64,000 nucleotides of DNA from Wenjunlia vitaminophila DSM 41686. Lineage in GTDB: Bacteria > Actinomycetota > Actinomycetes > Streptomycetales > Streptomycetaceae. This document shows, in pieces, positions 9,123-18,585 of the stretch. The stretch spans positions 257 through 64,256 of the forward strand of contig NZ_KB904724.1 of the NCBI RefSeq assembly GCF_000380165.1. Reading direction: 5' to 3'. The first letter of the stretch is position 1. Every line of letters begins with the position of its first letter. The translations under genes were made by a program, and so were the position numbers. The notes below the pieces were generated by a model that ran no database searches, had not been told where the DNA came from, and worked only from the letters and a program-made list of their open reading frames with translations.

Positions 9123-11428
9123 GCCACCCGCACGGTGGTGGGGGTGCCCCCGCCGGGCTGCGGCGACTCCGCCCGGGCTCCTTCGACCGCCGGCTCCGCC
9201 ACGCCCTCCGCGGCGGGCTCCCCGGCCGCCGCCGCGTCCACCGGCTCCCCGGCGTCGTTCGCAACGGAGGCGACGGCCACCGGCGGGACATCCCCCGCGG
9301 ACCCCCGGGGCCCGGACGGGGTGGGTGCCGGTGAGGACGGTGCGGGCTCCGCCGGATCGCCGTGAGCCGTCGTGGCACCGGCCTCGGACAGCACCTCTTC
9401 CCGCTGCGGCGGGAGGTCCGACCCGGCCGCCAGCCGGACCGCCATCCGGAGGCGCCGTTCGTCCGCCTTGGCCGCCAGGGCCAGCACCGCCTCGTTGAAC
9501 CGCTCCAGGGACCTGGGCTCGGCGGGACCGAGCAGGTAGGTCTTGAGCTCGGCGCGAGCCGCGGCGAGGTGGTCCATGGCGGGGACCCGCACCGACTCCA
9601 GCAACTCGGGGATGCCGTCGCCCGACGGATCGAGCAGCGTGGCCGCCCGCACCGTCGGGAAGCGCTCCCGGAACTGCTGCTCCTCGAGACCCGAGGTGTT
9701 GGCCACCGCGTACGGCTTCTCGCTGGCGAGGTAGTCGGACACCACGCTGGAGACGTCGCTGATCAGCAGGTGGGACTGGTTGAAGCAGGAGTAGAGGGCC
9801 GGCCGGCTGCCGCTGATCACCTGGTGCTCCCACTCCGGCAGGCTGGCCCAGTACGCCTCCTCCCAGTTCCTGGTGGCCACCTGGAGGGCGGCGGAGCGCT
9901 CCGGGTCGGGCCGGCACTGCACCGCCATGCGCTCCAGCTCGTCCGCCGATGACCGGAAAGCGACGGCGGTGACCTCGGCGAGTTCCTGGGTGCGCCGTTC
10001 CAGGACCTGCTGCTTCTCCGGCCCGACCTGGGCGTTCGCCGGGTCGGCGGACCGCTGGTGGTTGGCCTCCGCGATCATCGCCTTGATCCGCTCGTTGGCC
10101 TGTGCCGCGCGCGGATCGACCGAGCCGGTCAGCGGGTGCGGCTTGTAGAGCAGGCGCACCCCCGGGTCGTCGAGGAGCTGGCGGACGAGGTTCTCACCCG
10201 CCAGGATGACCGAGGTGTTCCCCGGGTCGTCGGTCCATCCCTCCCAGGTGGGCGCGTACAGCACGGTGGTCATCTCCCCGTCCGCCGGCGCACCCCGGTA
10301 CGCCTCGATCGGGGAGAGCTGCGGCCGGCCCACCTCCACGACGTCCTGGTCCTGCACGCCGACGTCCGCCAGGGCGTAGCGCTGCCGGGCCGCGGGGCCG
10401 GCCACCCAGACCTCGTCGTAGGCCTTGGCGTACGGGTTGCAACTGGAGAGCTTGTCGCTCTCCCCGTGGTTGATGAACGCGTGTTTGATCGTGGGGACGC
10501 GCAGTACCTGCGAGGTCTTGCCGGAGTTCGACGGGTGGAGCATGACCTGGAGAGTGGACTGCTCCAGGTTGAGTACGTGGGCGGCCTTGGGGATGCACAC
10601 GATCGGGATGTCGGTGGCGTCGATCTTCTGCACCATGAACCGTTCCCGGAGCACGATGAGCGGCTTGCCGTCCAGCGCCGCGAGCGTGGAGAGCCACATG
10701 TTGGCCTGGTAGGCGGAGGTCTGGCCGCCGGAGAAGTACATGCCGACCGTCGGCTGGTACTCGGCCAGCCACCCGTTGAGCCACTCCAGTGCCTCGGCGC
10801 TGTTCGCCGGGCGCCTGCCGGGCAGCAGCCACGTGCCGAGCCACGCGGCACCACCCAGGGCGAGCGCCAGCGAGAGGGACAGCCCCAGCACGCCCCAGGT
10901 CGCGTCCTGGGTCCCCGCGGTCGCCATCAGCCCCGCCGTGGCGGGCACGGAGAAGCGCAGCAGCCGGTACGCGGGGCGCCGCAGCAGCTTCGGCGGCGCC
11001 GGGGAGAGCCGCAGCCCGGAGGCGTCGATGTTCCTGGTCACCACGGGCAGGGTGCGGCTGCGCCGGACCAGGATGACCAACGCCTGGCAGACGAAGTGCA
11101 CCAGGTAGAAGCCCAGGAGCAGGGCGAGCAGCGGGAACTGTTCCCCCGTCGGGTCGATGCCGTCGATGCGCAGCAGCGCGATCAGGGTGAGGGTGTCCCG
11201 GAGCTGCTGACGCACCGTGGCGTCCAGGCGCGTCTTGCTGAGCAGTGCGGCCAGAGCTGGCTGCCGGTGCTGCACGTACAGGTCGATGACCAGACCCGCC
11301 GAGGTACCGACGATCAACGCGGGCACGTGGGGCAGTATCGCGGCCACGAGCTGGACGGAGAACGCCAACGCCAGCGCGACGAGGCTGAGGAGCTGTGCGG
11401 CACGGGTTCGAGGTCCGGCAGAGGGCAC
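9119..11428 (-). CDS. CDP-glycerol glycerophosphotransferase-like membrane protein
   Basis: A 769-residue protein. Hydrophobic segments at about 10-50, 90-120 and 155-200 form an N-terminal membrane region. A cytoplasmic transferase domain follows with TagB/TagF-type motifs: HGESDKLSS (about 320), YAPTWEGW (about 395), LLYKPHP (about 430) and DVSSVVSDYLASEKPYA (about 570). These enzymes polymerise teichoic-acid-like glycerol- or polyol-phosphate chains from CDP-activated donors. The last 100 residues are Ala/Pro/Glu-rich and low complexity. GTG start with GGAG upstream. The position next to obgE and proB matches the Streptomyces gene linked to spore-wall glycopolymer. The actual acceptor and donor cannot be read from sequence. 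Confidence 0.8.
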   Translation of the reverse strand: MPSAGPRTRAAQLLSLVALALAFSVQLVAAILPHVPALIVGTSAGLVIDLYVQHRQPALAALLSKTRLDATVRQQLRDTLTLIALLRIDGIDPTGEQFPLLALLLGFYLVHFVCQALVILVRRSRTLPVVTRNIDASGLRLSPAPPKLLRRPAYRLLRFSVPATAGLMATAGTQDATWGVLGLSLSLALALGGAAWLGTWLLPGRRPANSAEALEWLNGWLAEYQPTVGMYFSGGQTSAYQANMWLSTLAALDGKPLIVLRERFMVQKIDATDIPIVCIPKAAHVLNLEQSTLQVMLHPSNSGKTSQVLRVPTIKHAFINHGESDKLSSCNPYAKAYDEVWVAGPAARQRYALADVGVQDQDVVEVGRPQLSPIEAYRGAPADGEMTTVLYAPTWEGWTDDPGNTSVILAGENLVRQLLDDPGVRLLYKPHPLTGSVDPRAAQANERIKAMIAEANHQRSADPANAQVGPEKQQVLERRTQELAEVTAVAFRSSADELERMAVQCRPDPERSAALQVATRNWEEAYWASLPEWEHQVISGSRPALYSCFNQSHLLISDVSSVVSDYLASEKPYAVANTSGLEEQQFRERFPTVRAATLLDPSGDGIPELLESVRVPAMDHLAAARAELKTYLLGPAEPRSLERFNEAVLALAAKADERRLRMAVRLAAGSDLPPQREEVLSEAGATTAHGDPAEPAPSSPAPTPSGPRGSAGDVPPVAVASVANDAGEPVDAAAAGEPAAEGVAEPAVEGARAESPQPGGGTPTTVRVA

Positions 11429-11756
11429 GGGCGTGGCTCCTGGAGCAAAGACGGGTTATGCGGGCGAAGACCACCGGGTGGAGGTCAGGCGCCCCGCGGG
11501 ACTGTTCGACAGAGCCGCGGGACATGCACGTGATACATCTCAGGTTTGAAGGTTAAGGCGATCGTCACCGCGGTGACAAAGCGGCGTGGCCTGGTTCGGA
11601 ACTGTGACTTCCCGACCATCTTGAGCCACTCACCGATTTACTGTCTGAAGACCCACTCGGGTTCCACAGAACGAACACAGGAGCGTGACACGAGGACGCT
11701 CCCGTACATTGCCGGCAGATCAGGCCGACGAGTCGTCGATTGTGGGGACGGGCAGG
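11429..11756. other. divergent intergenic region before proB
   Basis: It holds the control regions of the leftward transferase-like gene and the rightward proB. A TACATT hexamer at 11705-11710 is a possible -10 for proB with a leader of about 40 bases. No hairpin, repeat or RNA gene stands out. Confidence 0.3.
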
Positions 11757-12884
11757 GTGGCAGCGGACAGGCAAGAGGTGGTGGAAGCCCGCAGGGTCGT
11801 GGTCAAGGTGGGGTCATCCTCCCTGACCACCACATCGGGTGGTCTTGACGCCGACCGGGTGGATGCGCTGGTTGACGCGCTGGCCAAGGCGAGGGACGGC
11901 GACGCCAAGGAGGTCGTGCTGGTCTCCTCGGGCGCCATCGCGGCGGGCCTGGCGCCGCTCGGGCTGCGCCGGCGACCGCGGGACCTGGCCCGGCAACAGG
12001 CCGCGGCCAGCGTCGGGCAGGGCCTCCTGGTGGCGCGCTACACCGCGTCGTTCGCCCGGTACGGGGTACGGGTGGGGCAGGTGTTGCTCTCCGCGGGTGA
12101 CATCGCCCGCCGGGCCCACTACCGCAACGCCTACCGGACCCTGGACAAGCTGCTGGCGATGGGTGCCCTGCCGGTGGTCAACGAGAACGACACGGTGGCC
12201 ACCGACGAGATCCGCTTCGGCGACAACGACCGGCTGGCGGCGCTCGTCGCCCATCTCGTCCGGGCCGACCTGCTGGTGCTCCTGTCCGACGTGGACGGCC
12301 TGTACGACGGGCCGCCCGGCACCCCCGGAGCGGCCAGGATCGCCGAGGTCAGCGGCCCCGCGGACCTGGAGGGGGTGTCGATCGGCAGCGCCGGCCGCGC
12401 CGGGGTGGGCGTCGGCGGCATGGTCACCAAGGTGGAGGCGGCGCGGATCGCGGCCGGCGCCGGCATCCCGGTGGTGCTGACCGCGGCGAGCAGCGCGGCC
12501 GACGCCCTCGCCGGACGCGCCACCGGCACCCTGTTCCACCCCACCGGACGGCGCTCCGCCGGCCGACTGCTGTGGCTGGCCCACGCCAGCGAGCCCCGGG
12601 GGGCGCTGCGCCTGGACCCCGGGGCGGTGCAGGCGGTGGTCGAGCGCCGCAAGTCCCTGCTGCCGGCCGGGGTCGTCGGTGCCGAGGGGGAGTTCTCCGC
12701 GGGCGACCCGGTGGACCTCCTCGACGAGAAGGGCCACGCCGTCGCCCGGGGGCTGGTCAACTTCGACGCGAAGGAGCTGCCCCGGCTGCTCGGCCGGTCC
12801 ACGCGGGAGCTGGCCCGGGAGCTGGGCCCGGCGTACGAGAGGGAGGTCGTGCACCGGGACGACCTGGTGGTGTTGCGGGGCTGA
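11757..12884 (+). CDS. proB: glutamate 5-kinase
   Basis: First step of proline synthesis: phosphorylates glutamate to gamma-glutamyl phosphate, the substrate of ProA. An amino-acid-kinase domain (VVVKVGSSSLT at the start, VVNENDTVATDEIRFGDND, LLSDVDGLY) is followed by a C-terminal PUA domain from about residue 280. The open frame begins at 11685, but GTG 11757 follows GGGGAC and gives the N-terminus usual for actinobacterial ProB (VAADRQEVVEARRVVVKVG), 375 residues. It is separated from proA by 144 bases and a proA promoter, so the two may be transcribed separately. Confidence 0.95.
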   Translation: MAADRQEVVEARRVVVKVGSSSLTTTSGGLDADRVDALVDALAKARDGDAKEVVLVSSGAIAAGLAPLGLRRRPRDLARQQAAASVGQGLLVARYTASFARYGVRVGQVLLSAGDIARRAHYRNAYRTLDKLLAMGALPVVNENDTVATDEIRFGDNDRLAALVAHLVRADLLVLLSDVDGLYDGPPGTPGAARIAEVSGPADLEGVSIGSAGRAGVGVGGMVTKVEAARIAAGAGIPVVLTAASSAADALAGRATGTLFHPTGRRSAGRLLWLAHASEPRGALRLDPGAVQAVVERRKSLLPAGVVGAEGEFSAGDPVDLLDEKGHAVARGLVNFDAKELPRLLGRSTRELARELGPAYEREVVHRDDLVVLRG

Positions 12885-13016
12885 ACGGGCCCGTGCGTGC
12901 CGGGCCCGTGCGTGCCGGGGGGAGGAGCGGGGAACGTGTCGTGACGCGGTGGCCGTCCACCGACGGGCCGGCATCTCGAGTGATGAACCTCTCGAGTGTT
13001 CCTCAGGGCGGGTCAG

Positions 13017-13022
13017 TAGGCT
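13017..13022 (+). promoter_or_regulatory. -10 box for leaderless proA transcript
   Basis: TAGGCT followed by six bases and the proA ATG. Two direct copies of CTCGAGTG (12975-12982 and 12991-12998, 16 bases apart) span the expected -35 area and could be an operator. Confidence 0.55.
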
Positions 13023-13028
13023 CGCCGC

Positions 13029-14297
13029 ATGAGCAGCGAATCGACTTCCCCCGTGATCGACACCGCTCGCCGCGCCCAGGAGGCCGCCGCGGAGCTGGCA
13101 CCGTCGCCGCGCACCGTCCGGGATGGCGCGCTGCTCGCGATCGCCGACGCCCTGGTCGCCCGCACCGAGGAGATCATTGCGGCGAACGCCGAGGACGTGG
13201 CGAAGGCGCGGGCCGCGGGCACCAGCGAGGCCGTCGTGGACCGGCTGACGCTGACCCCTGAGCGGGTGGCGGCCATCGCCTCCGACGTGCGGGACGTGGT
13301 GGCCCTGCCGGACCCGGTGGGCGAGGTGGTGCGCGGTTCCACCCTCCCCAACGGTCTCGAGCTGCGGCAGGTCCGGGTGCCGCTCGGGGTGGTCGGCATC
13401 GTCTACGAGGCCCGCCCGAACGTCACCGTGGACGCCGCGGCGCTCTGCCTGAAGTCCGGGAACGCCGTGCTGCTGCGCGGCTCCTCGTCGGCCTACGCGT
13501 CGAACACCGCCCTGGTGGGGGTGCTGCGGGACGCGGTGGCCGGCGCGGGGCTCCCCGCTGACGTGGTGCAGCTCGTGCCGGGGGAGGGCCGCGAGTCGGT
13601 GCGGGAGCTGATGCGGGCCCGTGGGCTGGTGGACGTGCTGATCCCGCGCGGCGGCGCCTCGCTGATCCGAACGGTGGTGGAGGAGTCCACCGTTCCGGTG
13701 ATCGAGACGGGGGTGGGCAACTGCCACGTCTACGTGGACGCCGCCGCGGACCTGGACATGGCGGTCAGCATCCTGCTCAACGCCAAGGTCTCCCGCCCCA
13801 GCGTGTGCAACGCCGCGGAGACCCTGCTGGTCCACGCCGACGTCGCCGAGGAGTTCCTGCCGATGGCGCTGAAGGCGCTGGGCGAGGTGGGGGTCACGGT
13901 GCACGGCGACGAGACGGTGCAGCGGTTCACCGGGATGGGCGCGCCGGTGCTGCCGGCCACGGACGAGGACTGGGAGACCGAGTACCTCTCGTACGACATC
14001 GCCGTCGCCGTGGTGCCGGACCTGGACGCCGCCGTGCGGCACATCCGCCGGTGGAGCTCGGGGCACTCGGAGGCGATCGTCACCGGTTCACAGGCCGCCG
14101 CGCGGCGCTTCGTGCAGCGGGTGGACTCCACCGCGGTCCTGGTGAACGCCTCCACCCGGTTCACCGATGGCGGCCAGTTCGGTTTCGGCGCGGAGATCGG
14201 CATTTCCACCCAGAAGCTGCACGCCCGGGGTCCGATGGGCCTGCCGGAGCTGACCTCGACGAAGTACGTGGTGACCGGCGACGGCCACGTGCGCTGA
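13029..14297 (+). CDS. proA: gamma-glutamyl phosphate reductase
   Basis: Second step of proline synthesis: NADPH-dependent reduction of glutamyl phosphate to the semialdehyde. A 422-residue aldehyde-dehydrogenase-fold protein; [20 protein letters not shown] is diagnostic, the catalytic cysteine is in [15 protein letters not shown], and [21 protein letters not shown] marks the C-terminus. ATG 13029 has no Shine-Dalgarno but sits six bases after a TAGGCT box, so a leaderless mRNA is likely. Confidence 0.97.
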   Translation: MSSESTSPVIDTARRAQEAAAELAPSPRTVRDGALLAIADALVARTEEIIAANAEDVAKARAAGTSEAVVDRLTLTPERVAAIASDVRDVVALPDPVGEVVRGSTLPNGLELRQVRVPLGVVGIVYEARPNVTVDAAALCLKSGNAVLLRGSSSAYASNTALVGVLRDAVAGAGLPADVVQLVPGEGRESVRELMRARGLVDVLIPRGGASLIRTVVEESTVPVIETGVGNCHVYVDAAADLDMAVSILLNAKVSRPSVCNAAETLLVHADVAEEFLPMALKALGEVGVTVHGDETVQRFTGMGAPVLPATDEDWETEYLSYDIAVAVVPDLDAAVRHIRRWSSGHSEAIVTGSQAAARRFVQRVDSTAVLVNASTRFTDGGQFGFGAEIGISTQKLHARGPMGLPELTSTKYVVTGDGHVR

Positions 14298-14376
14298 CTC
14301 GGGGCCGGCCGCGGGTTCGGCCGGGGAGCGGCCCGGGGCGTCAGAGAAACTCTGTTCATGCTCATGCGTCCGGTAA

Positions 14377-14382
14377 TACGCT
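14377..14382 (+). promoter_or_regulatory. -10 box before the SCO2584-like gene
   Basis: TACGCT, six bases, then the GTG start at 14389. It fits the leaderless pattern seen elsewhere in the window. Confidence 0.5.
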
Positions 14383-14388
14383 GGTTGG

Positions 14389-14922
14389 GTGCCGGACGAC
14401 GTGGGTGGCTCGCCGTTCCCGGAGGGGAGCGACCACGGAGGCGCGGACGACGAGTTCGCCTCCGTGGTGTTTGACGAGGCCTTCGTCAGCGCGGCCCGCA
14501 TACACGAGCCCACCGCCCAGGAGCGCCTGGTGGCGGCGGCCCAGGCCCGCGCGGAGGCGGAGCAGACCCGCACCAGGGTGAGTCCCCACGACGAGTCCCC
14601 GGACGAGAGGGACGGCTTCGCGCACGGCCACCCGGACGACGACTACGGTCCGGAGTGGGCCGACGACCCGTTCATGGAGTTCCCCGAGGGGTACCGGCAC
14701 CGACAGGGGCGCTGGCACCGGACGGTGGCCTGGGTGCTCGCGGTGGTGATGGGCGTGGGGGTCGTCGCGCTGACCGTCGCCGCCATCTACCGCGGGGCCT
14801 CCAGCGGGCGCCAGCAGCAGCCGCCACCTCCGGGGAACAGCCGGATGGACCCCTCGGGCTCCTCCACCCCGTTGCGTCCCGAGACCCCCCGATTGGTGCA
14901 ACCCGTCGTTCCCCGGACCTAG
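14389..14922 (+). CDS. single-pass membrane protein, SCO2584-like
   Basis: A 177-residue protein with one membrane helix at about 110-134 (TVAWVLAVVMGVGVVALTVAAIY). The roughly 108-residue N-terminal part is acidic and cytoplasmic if the orientation is N-in, and the C-terminal tail is short and Pro-rich. Near the N-terminus, VVFDEAFVSAARIHEPTAQER is nearly repeated in the next gene, so the two are related in that region. By position (after proA) and layout it matches the Streptomyces SCO2584 family, which has been linked to spore-wall synthesis. The molecular role is not established by the sequence. Confidence 0.7.
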   Translation: MPDDVGGSPFPEGSDHGGADDEFASVVFDEAFVSAARIHEPTAQERLVAAAQARAEAEQTRTRVSPHDESPDERDGFAHGHPDDDYGPEWADDPFMEFPEGYRHRQGRWHRTVAWVLAVVMGVGVVALTVAAIYRGASSGRQQQPPPPGNSRMDPSGSSTPLRPETPRLVQPVVPRT

Positions 14923-15054
14923 GGCCTGTCTGGTGAATCCTGCCCCCGGCGTCCCACCTCGTGCGCGCCGTGGGCTCCGCCGAACCGCTCAAACGCCGCT
15001 GAATGGGGCAAAGTTGTTCGCCCGGCGAACCACCCCACGTCAGGGAGCCCGACT

Positions 15055-15060
15055 TACCCT
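15055..15060 (+). promoter_or_regulatory. -10 box before the SCO2583-like gene
   Basis: TACCCT, six bases, then ATG 15067. Confidence 0.5.
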
Positions 15061-15066
15061 GGGGGC

Positions 15067-16161
15067 ATGACCGGGCGTGGAGACCCTCCCGAAGGGGCAC
15101 CGGACGGCGCCCCGGGAGGGGACGACGAGTACGGGCGGCCCTTCGTCTTCGATGAGTCATTCGTTCGGGCTGCCCGCATCCAGGAGTACTCCGCGACCGA
15201 ACGGATGCGTTCCGACGCCAGCGCGGTGCGTGCCCGGCGGACGCGGCCCGGCGGGGGAGTGTCCCGGCAGGCGCTCGCCCTGGTGCTGCTGATCGTGCTG
15301 GCCTTCGGCACCGCCGTCTACATGGGCATCCAGCACCCGTACGCCGAACCCCAGCGGGTGCCGCGGCACGAGCTCGCGGTGACCCTCGTCCCGCTGGTGC
15401 CCCGCCGGGACGCCGAACCCGTCAGGGGACCGGTCGACGAGCAACTCAGGCGCAGTCCCGCGGCGGGCTACCGGGTCGGAGCCGAGGGGATCACCCTGCC
15501 ACCGGCACGCCGCACCGAGCACTACAACGTCAGCCAGGTCCTGCGGGCCAGCACGGAGGCGAAGAACTTCGTGGTGGCCTCCTCCCTCAACCCCGACGTG
15601 GTGGCGAACGGGGAGACCGACCTGGTGCGCCAGATGGTGGACCCGGCGCAGGTGGGGCAGTTCGACCGCAGTGTGCGGCGGCCCAGGAACGACGGGCGGT
15701 ACGCGGCCACCGGCTGGATGGTGCGTTTCGATCCCCAGCGGGTGGAGTTGGCCGACCCCCGGGTGTGGGCGGACGGTTCCATCGAGGTCGGCGAGGACGG
15801 CTCGGGCGCGCTCCAGGTGGTCACCGACCACACCCTCGTCTACGCCCTGCGGCCGGCCGGGGGCCCCGCCTCGGCGGAAGCCGTCCGCGGGAGCGACCCG
15901 GTGCTCTTCACCGTGCGCCGGGAGCTGCGGATGCGCTTCGACCGGGAGGCCCTGCGCACGTCCCACGTCACCCTGCTGGAATCGGCGACCGAAGCGGGGC
16001 CCCAGGCGTGCTCGGCGGAGGCCGCCGGTTTCTTCCAGCCCCTGTTCGACGCCGGGGACGGCGCCGGGGACGGCGATCCCAGGGGGTCGGGCGGCACCGA
16101 CCCGTTCGACCACGACCGGCCGGTCGCCGCGGCCTGCGGGGAGCTGGCGACCAACCCCTGA
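15067..16161 (+). CDS. single-pass membrane protein, SCO2583-like
   Basis: A 364-residue protein with a short acidic N-terminal domain, one membrane helix at about 67-88 (ALALVLLIVLAFGTAVYMGI) and an extracytoplasmic domain of about 270 residues. The N-terminal FVFDESFVRAARIQEYSATER parallels the preceding gene. The outer domain contains no enzyme motif I recognise; the two cysteines near the C-terminus could form a disulphide. Position and architecture match the SCO2583 membrane-protein family of sporulating actinomycetes. It probably works with the upstream gene at the envelope, but this is inferred from proximity and the shared motif. Confidence 0.7.
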   Translation: MTGRGDPPEGAPDGAPGGDDEYGRPFVFDESFVRAARIQEYSATERMRSDASAVRARRTRPGGGVSRQALALVLLIVLAFGTAVYMGIQHPYAEPQRVPRHELAVTLVPLVPRRDAEPVRGPVDEQLRRSPAAGYRVGAEGITLPPARRTEHYNVSQVLRASTEAKNFVVASSLNPDVVANGETDLVRQMVDPAQVGQFDRSVRRPRNDGRYAATGWMVRFDPQRVELADPRVWADGSIEVGEDGSGALQVVTDHTLVYALRPAGGPASAEAVRGSDPVLFTVRRELRMRFDREALRTSHVTLLESATEAGPQACSAEAAGFFQPLFDAGDGAGDGDPRGSGGTDPFDHDRPVAAACGELATNP

Positions 16162-16184
16162 CCGCGGCCGGCCGCCCCTCCCCC

Positions 16185-17291
16185 TCAGCCCTCGTCGCCG
16201 TCGCCGTCGCCGGGCCGGGAGGTGCCGTTCCCGTCGGGACGTTCCGCGGACGCCTGCCCGTTCTTGTCGGACCGCGTGCCCGTGAACCGCTCCCGGAGCT
16301 TGGTGCCGACGTCACCGGCACCGGAACCGAGGTCCCGGATCAGCCCCATCAGGGGGTCCTTGCTGTTCTTGACCGTGTCGGAGTAGTGGCTGGCCGACTC
16401 CCGGAAGGCGTCGGAGAACGAGGTGTCCTTGTCCTCGCCGCGCCGCGGGTAGTGACCGTCCATGATCCGCTGGTAGTCGCGGCTGCTCGCCCACTTCTTC
16501 AGCTCGGCGGCGCGCACGGTGGTGAACGGGTGACTGCGGGGCAGCATGTTCAGGATCTTCAGCACGGAGTCCCGCAGGTCGCCGCCCTGCTCGTAGTCGT
16601 CGGCCTGCTTGAGGAAGGCATCGACGTTCATCTCGTGCAGGTGGTTGCCGCCCGCCAGCTTCATCAGCCCCCGCATCGACGCCTGGAGGTCCTGGCCGAC
16701 CAGCAGGCCGGCCCGGTCGCACGACAGCTCGGACTTGCGGTACCACTCGCGGAGCGCGGTGACGATCGCCATGATCGCTATGTTTCCGAGCGGTATCCAG
16801 GACACCTTGACGGCGAGGTTGGTGAGGAACAACAGGATGGTGCGGTAGACGGCGTGGCCGGACAGCGCGTGCCCCACCTCGTGGCCGATGACCGCGCGCA
16901 TCTCCTCCTCGTCGAGGAGCTCCACCAACCCGGTGGTGAGCACGATGATCGGCTCGTCCATGCCGATGCACATGGCGTTCGGCTGGGGGTTCTGCGCCAC
17001 GTACATCGCCGGGACCCGCTCCAGGTCCAGGATGTAGCAGGCGTCGCGGAGCATGTCGTGCAGGTGGGCGAACTGCTGGTCGCTCACCCGCACCGAGTCG
17101 GAGAGGAAGAGCAGGCGCAGCGAACGTTCCGGGAGCACGCCGCTCAGCGCCTTGAACACCGTGTCGAACCCGGTGAGCTTGCGGAGCGCCACCAGCGCCG
17201 ACCGGTCGGCGGGGTGCTCATAGGCCCGGGAGGATATCTCCGGGAAACGGGTGCGGTTCCGGCTCGGCACGCTGTCTGCTGGCTCGGTCAT
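16185..17291 (-). CDS. M48 family metallopeptidase
   Basis: A 368-residue zinc protease of the HtpX/Ste24 group. The site GHEVGHALSGH gives HExxH with its catalytic glutamate, and SELSCDRAG about 70 residues later supplies the third zinc ligand. Hydrophobic stretches between these motifs (TILLFLTNLAVKVSW, IAIMAIVTAL) suggest membrane association. The tail after residue 320 is Gly/Asp-rich. The open frame extends upstream, but ATG 17291 has GGGGGAA eight bases before it. It is convergent with the SCO2583-like gene and diverges from two tiny membrane-protein genes. M48 enzymes commonly remove damaged membrane proteins; the substrate here is unknown. Confidence 0.85.
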   Translation of the reverse strand: MTEPADSVPSRNRTRFPEISSRAYEHPADRSALVALRKLTGFDTVFKALSGVLPERSLRLLFLSDSVRVSDQQFAHLHDMLRDACYILDLERVPAMYVAQNPQPNAMCIGMDEPIIVLTTGLVELLDEEEMRAVIGHEVGHALSGHAVYRTILLFLTNLAVKVSWIPLGNIAIMAIVTALREWYRKSELSCDRAGLLVGQDLQASMRGLMKLAGGNHLHEMNVDAFLKQADDYEQGGDLRDSVLKILNMLPRSHPFTTVRAAELKKWASSRDYQRIMDGHYPRRGEDKDTSFSDAFRESASHYSDTVKNSKDPLMGLIRDLGSGAGDVGTKLRERFTGTRSDKNGQASAERPDGNGTSRPGDGDGDEG

Positions 17292-17410
17292 CGAAGGTGT
17301 TCCCCCCTGGTTGCCGTGACGGGCTGGTCGTTGCGGCCGTGGGTCCCTCGCGCCCGGTGCGCGGGCCGGGGTTACGGTGGTTCGTCCGACCATACGCGAG
17401 GAGTGCGCCT

Positions 17411-17578
17411 GTGATGCCCGAGATGTCGAACCGCCTGCCCGAACTGATGACCGTGGCCGCCCAGCAGTCCGGGAACAACGATCCCGGGGTGCTGCTGAAA
17501 TGGGTCCTGGTGATCTCGGTGATCGGCATCGCCTTCCTGGCGTGGTTCCTGCTGCGCGGATACCGGAACGAGGACTGA
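17411..17578 (+). CDS. small single-pass membrane protein
   Basis: A 55-residue protein (54 if started at ATG 17414). The GTG at 17411 is seven bases after GAGGAG, so I prefer it. A hydrophilic N-terminus is followed by one membrane helix (LLKWVLVISVIGIAFLAWFLL) and the charged end RGYRNED. No function is known to me. It begins a short run of small genes leading to nadD. Confidence 0.6.
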   Translation: MMPEMSNRLPELMTVAAQQSGNNDPGVLLKWVLVISVIGIAFLAWFLLRGYRNED

Positions 17579-17721
17579 CCCGGGCGCGGGCCCCGGTTCC
17601 CGGATCGGGCGGCCGGTGCCCAGAAGGACGAACGGAGCCTGCGTGAGGTTCCCCGGCGCCGCGCCCGTACCATGGGCGCACGATAACCCGCACCACTGAC
17701 AGACCGTGAGGGCCTGCCGCG

Positions 17722-17874
17722 ATGACCGCTCATAACGCTGTGACCCTGCTCGCCGAGGCGTCGGAGCACAGCAACAAGCACGAGAGCCTGAACCCCTACC
17801 TGACCGGTGGCGGTGCCCTCCTGGCGCTGCTGCTCCTGCTCTTCATCACGACGCGGTTCAACCGCGACCGCTGA
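17722..17874 (+). CDS. small single-pass membrane protein upstream of nadD
   Basis: A 50-residue protein: a hydrophilic N-terminus with HSNKHESLNPYLTGGG, then one membrane helix ([12 protein letters not shown]) and the basic end TTRFNRDR. ATG with GAGGG upstream. Only 21 bases separate it from nadD, so it is probably co-transcribed. Small membrane proteins of this kind are usual just before nadD in actinomycetes; their job is not known. Confidence 0.6.
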   Translation: MTAHNAVTLLAEASEHSNKHESLNPYLTGGGALLALLLLLFITTRFNRDR

Positions 17875-17895
17875 CCCGGCGCCCCAGAAGGACGT

Positions 17896-18561
17896 ATGGC
17901 AGCGCAGACAGGGTTGGTACGGCCCGAGTCCGTACCCGTGGTGTCCCCACCCCCCGGGGTCGAGGGACCGGCGAAGAAACGACTCGGCGTGATGGGTGGC
18001 ACCTTCGACCCCATCCACAACGGCCACCTCGTGGCGGCGAGCGAGGTCGCCTCGCTCTTCCGGCTGGACGAGGTGGTCTTCGTCCCGACCGGGCAGCCGT
18101 GGCAGAAGAGCGACCGGAAGGTGTCCGCGGCCGAGGACCGCTATCTGATGACGGTCATCGCCACCGCGTCGAACCCGCAGTTCTCGGTGAGCCGCAGCGA
18201 CATCGACCGGGGCGGCCCCACGTTCACCATAGACACCCTGCGGGACCTGCACGCCGAGCACGGCGAGGCGGACCTGTTCTTCATCACCGGCGCCGACGCC
18301 CTGTCGCAGATCTTCTCCTGGCGCAACGCACAGGACCTCTTCGACCTCGCCCACTTCATCGGGGTCACCCGTCCCGGGCACACCCTCGCCAACCCCGGGC
18401 TCCCGGAGGGCGGGGTCTCCCTGGTCGAGGTGCCGGCGCTGGCCATCTCCTCGTCCGACTGCCGGGAGCGGGTCTCCAAGGGCGAACCGGTCTGGTACCT
18501 GGTGCCGGACGGAGTTGTGCGGTACATCAACAAGCGGGCGCTGTACCGAGACGTCGGATAG
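17896..18561 (+). CDS. nadD: nicotinate-nucleotide adenylyltransferase
   Basis: Adenylates nicotinate mononucleotide to deamido-NAD in NAD synthesis. A 221-residue nucleotidyltransferase: [15 protein letters not shown] carries the HxGH-type motif and [10 protein letters not shown] corresponds to the C-terminal ISSTxIR motif. About 30 residues precede the first motif, a longer N-terminus than in E. coli NadD. The ATG follows agaagga. It lies in a nadD - LCP - rsfS order typical of actinobacteria. Confidence 0.96.
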   Translation: MAAQTGLVRPESVPVVSPPPGVEGPAKKRLGVMGGTFDPIHNGHLVAASEVASLFRLDEVVFVPTGQPWQKSDRKVSAAEDRYLMTVIATASNPQFSVSRSDIDRGGPTFTIDTLRDLHAEHGEADLFFITGADALSQIFSWRNAQDLFDLAHFIGVTRPGHTLANPGLPEGGVSLVEVPALAISSSDCRERVSKGEPVWYLVPDGVVRYINKRALYRDVG

Positions 18562-18585
18562 CGCGCGGACGACCGAAGGGACGCT

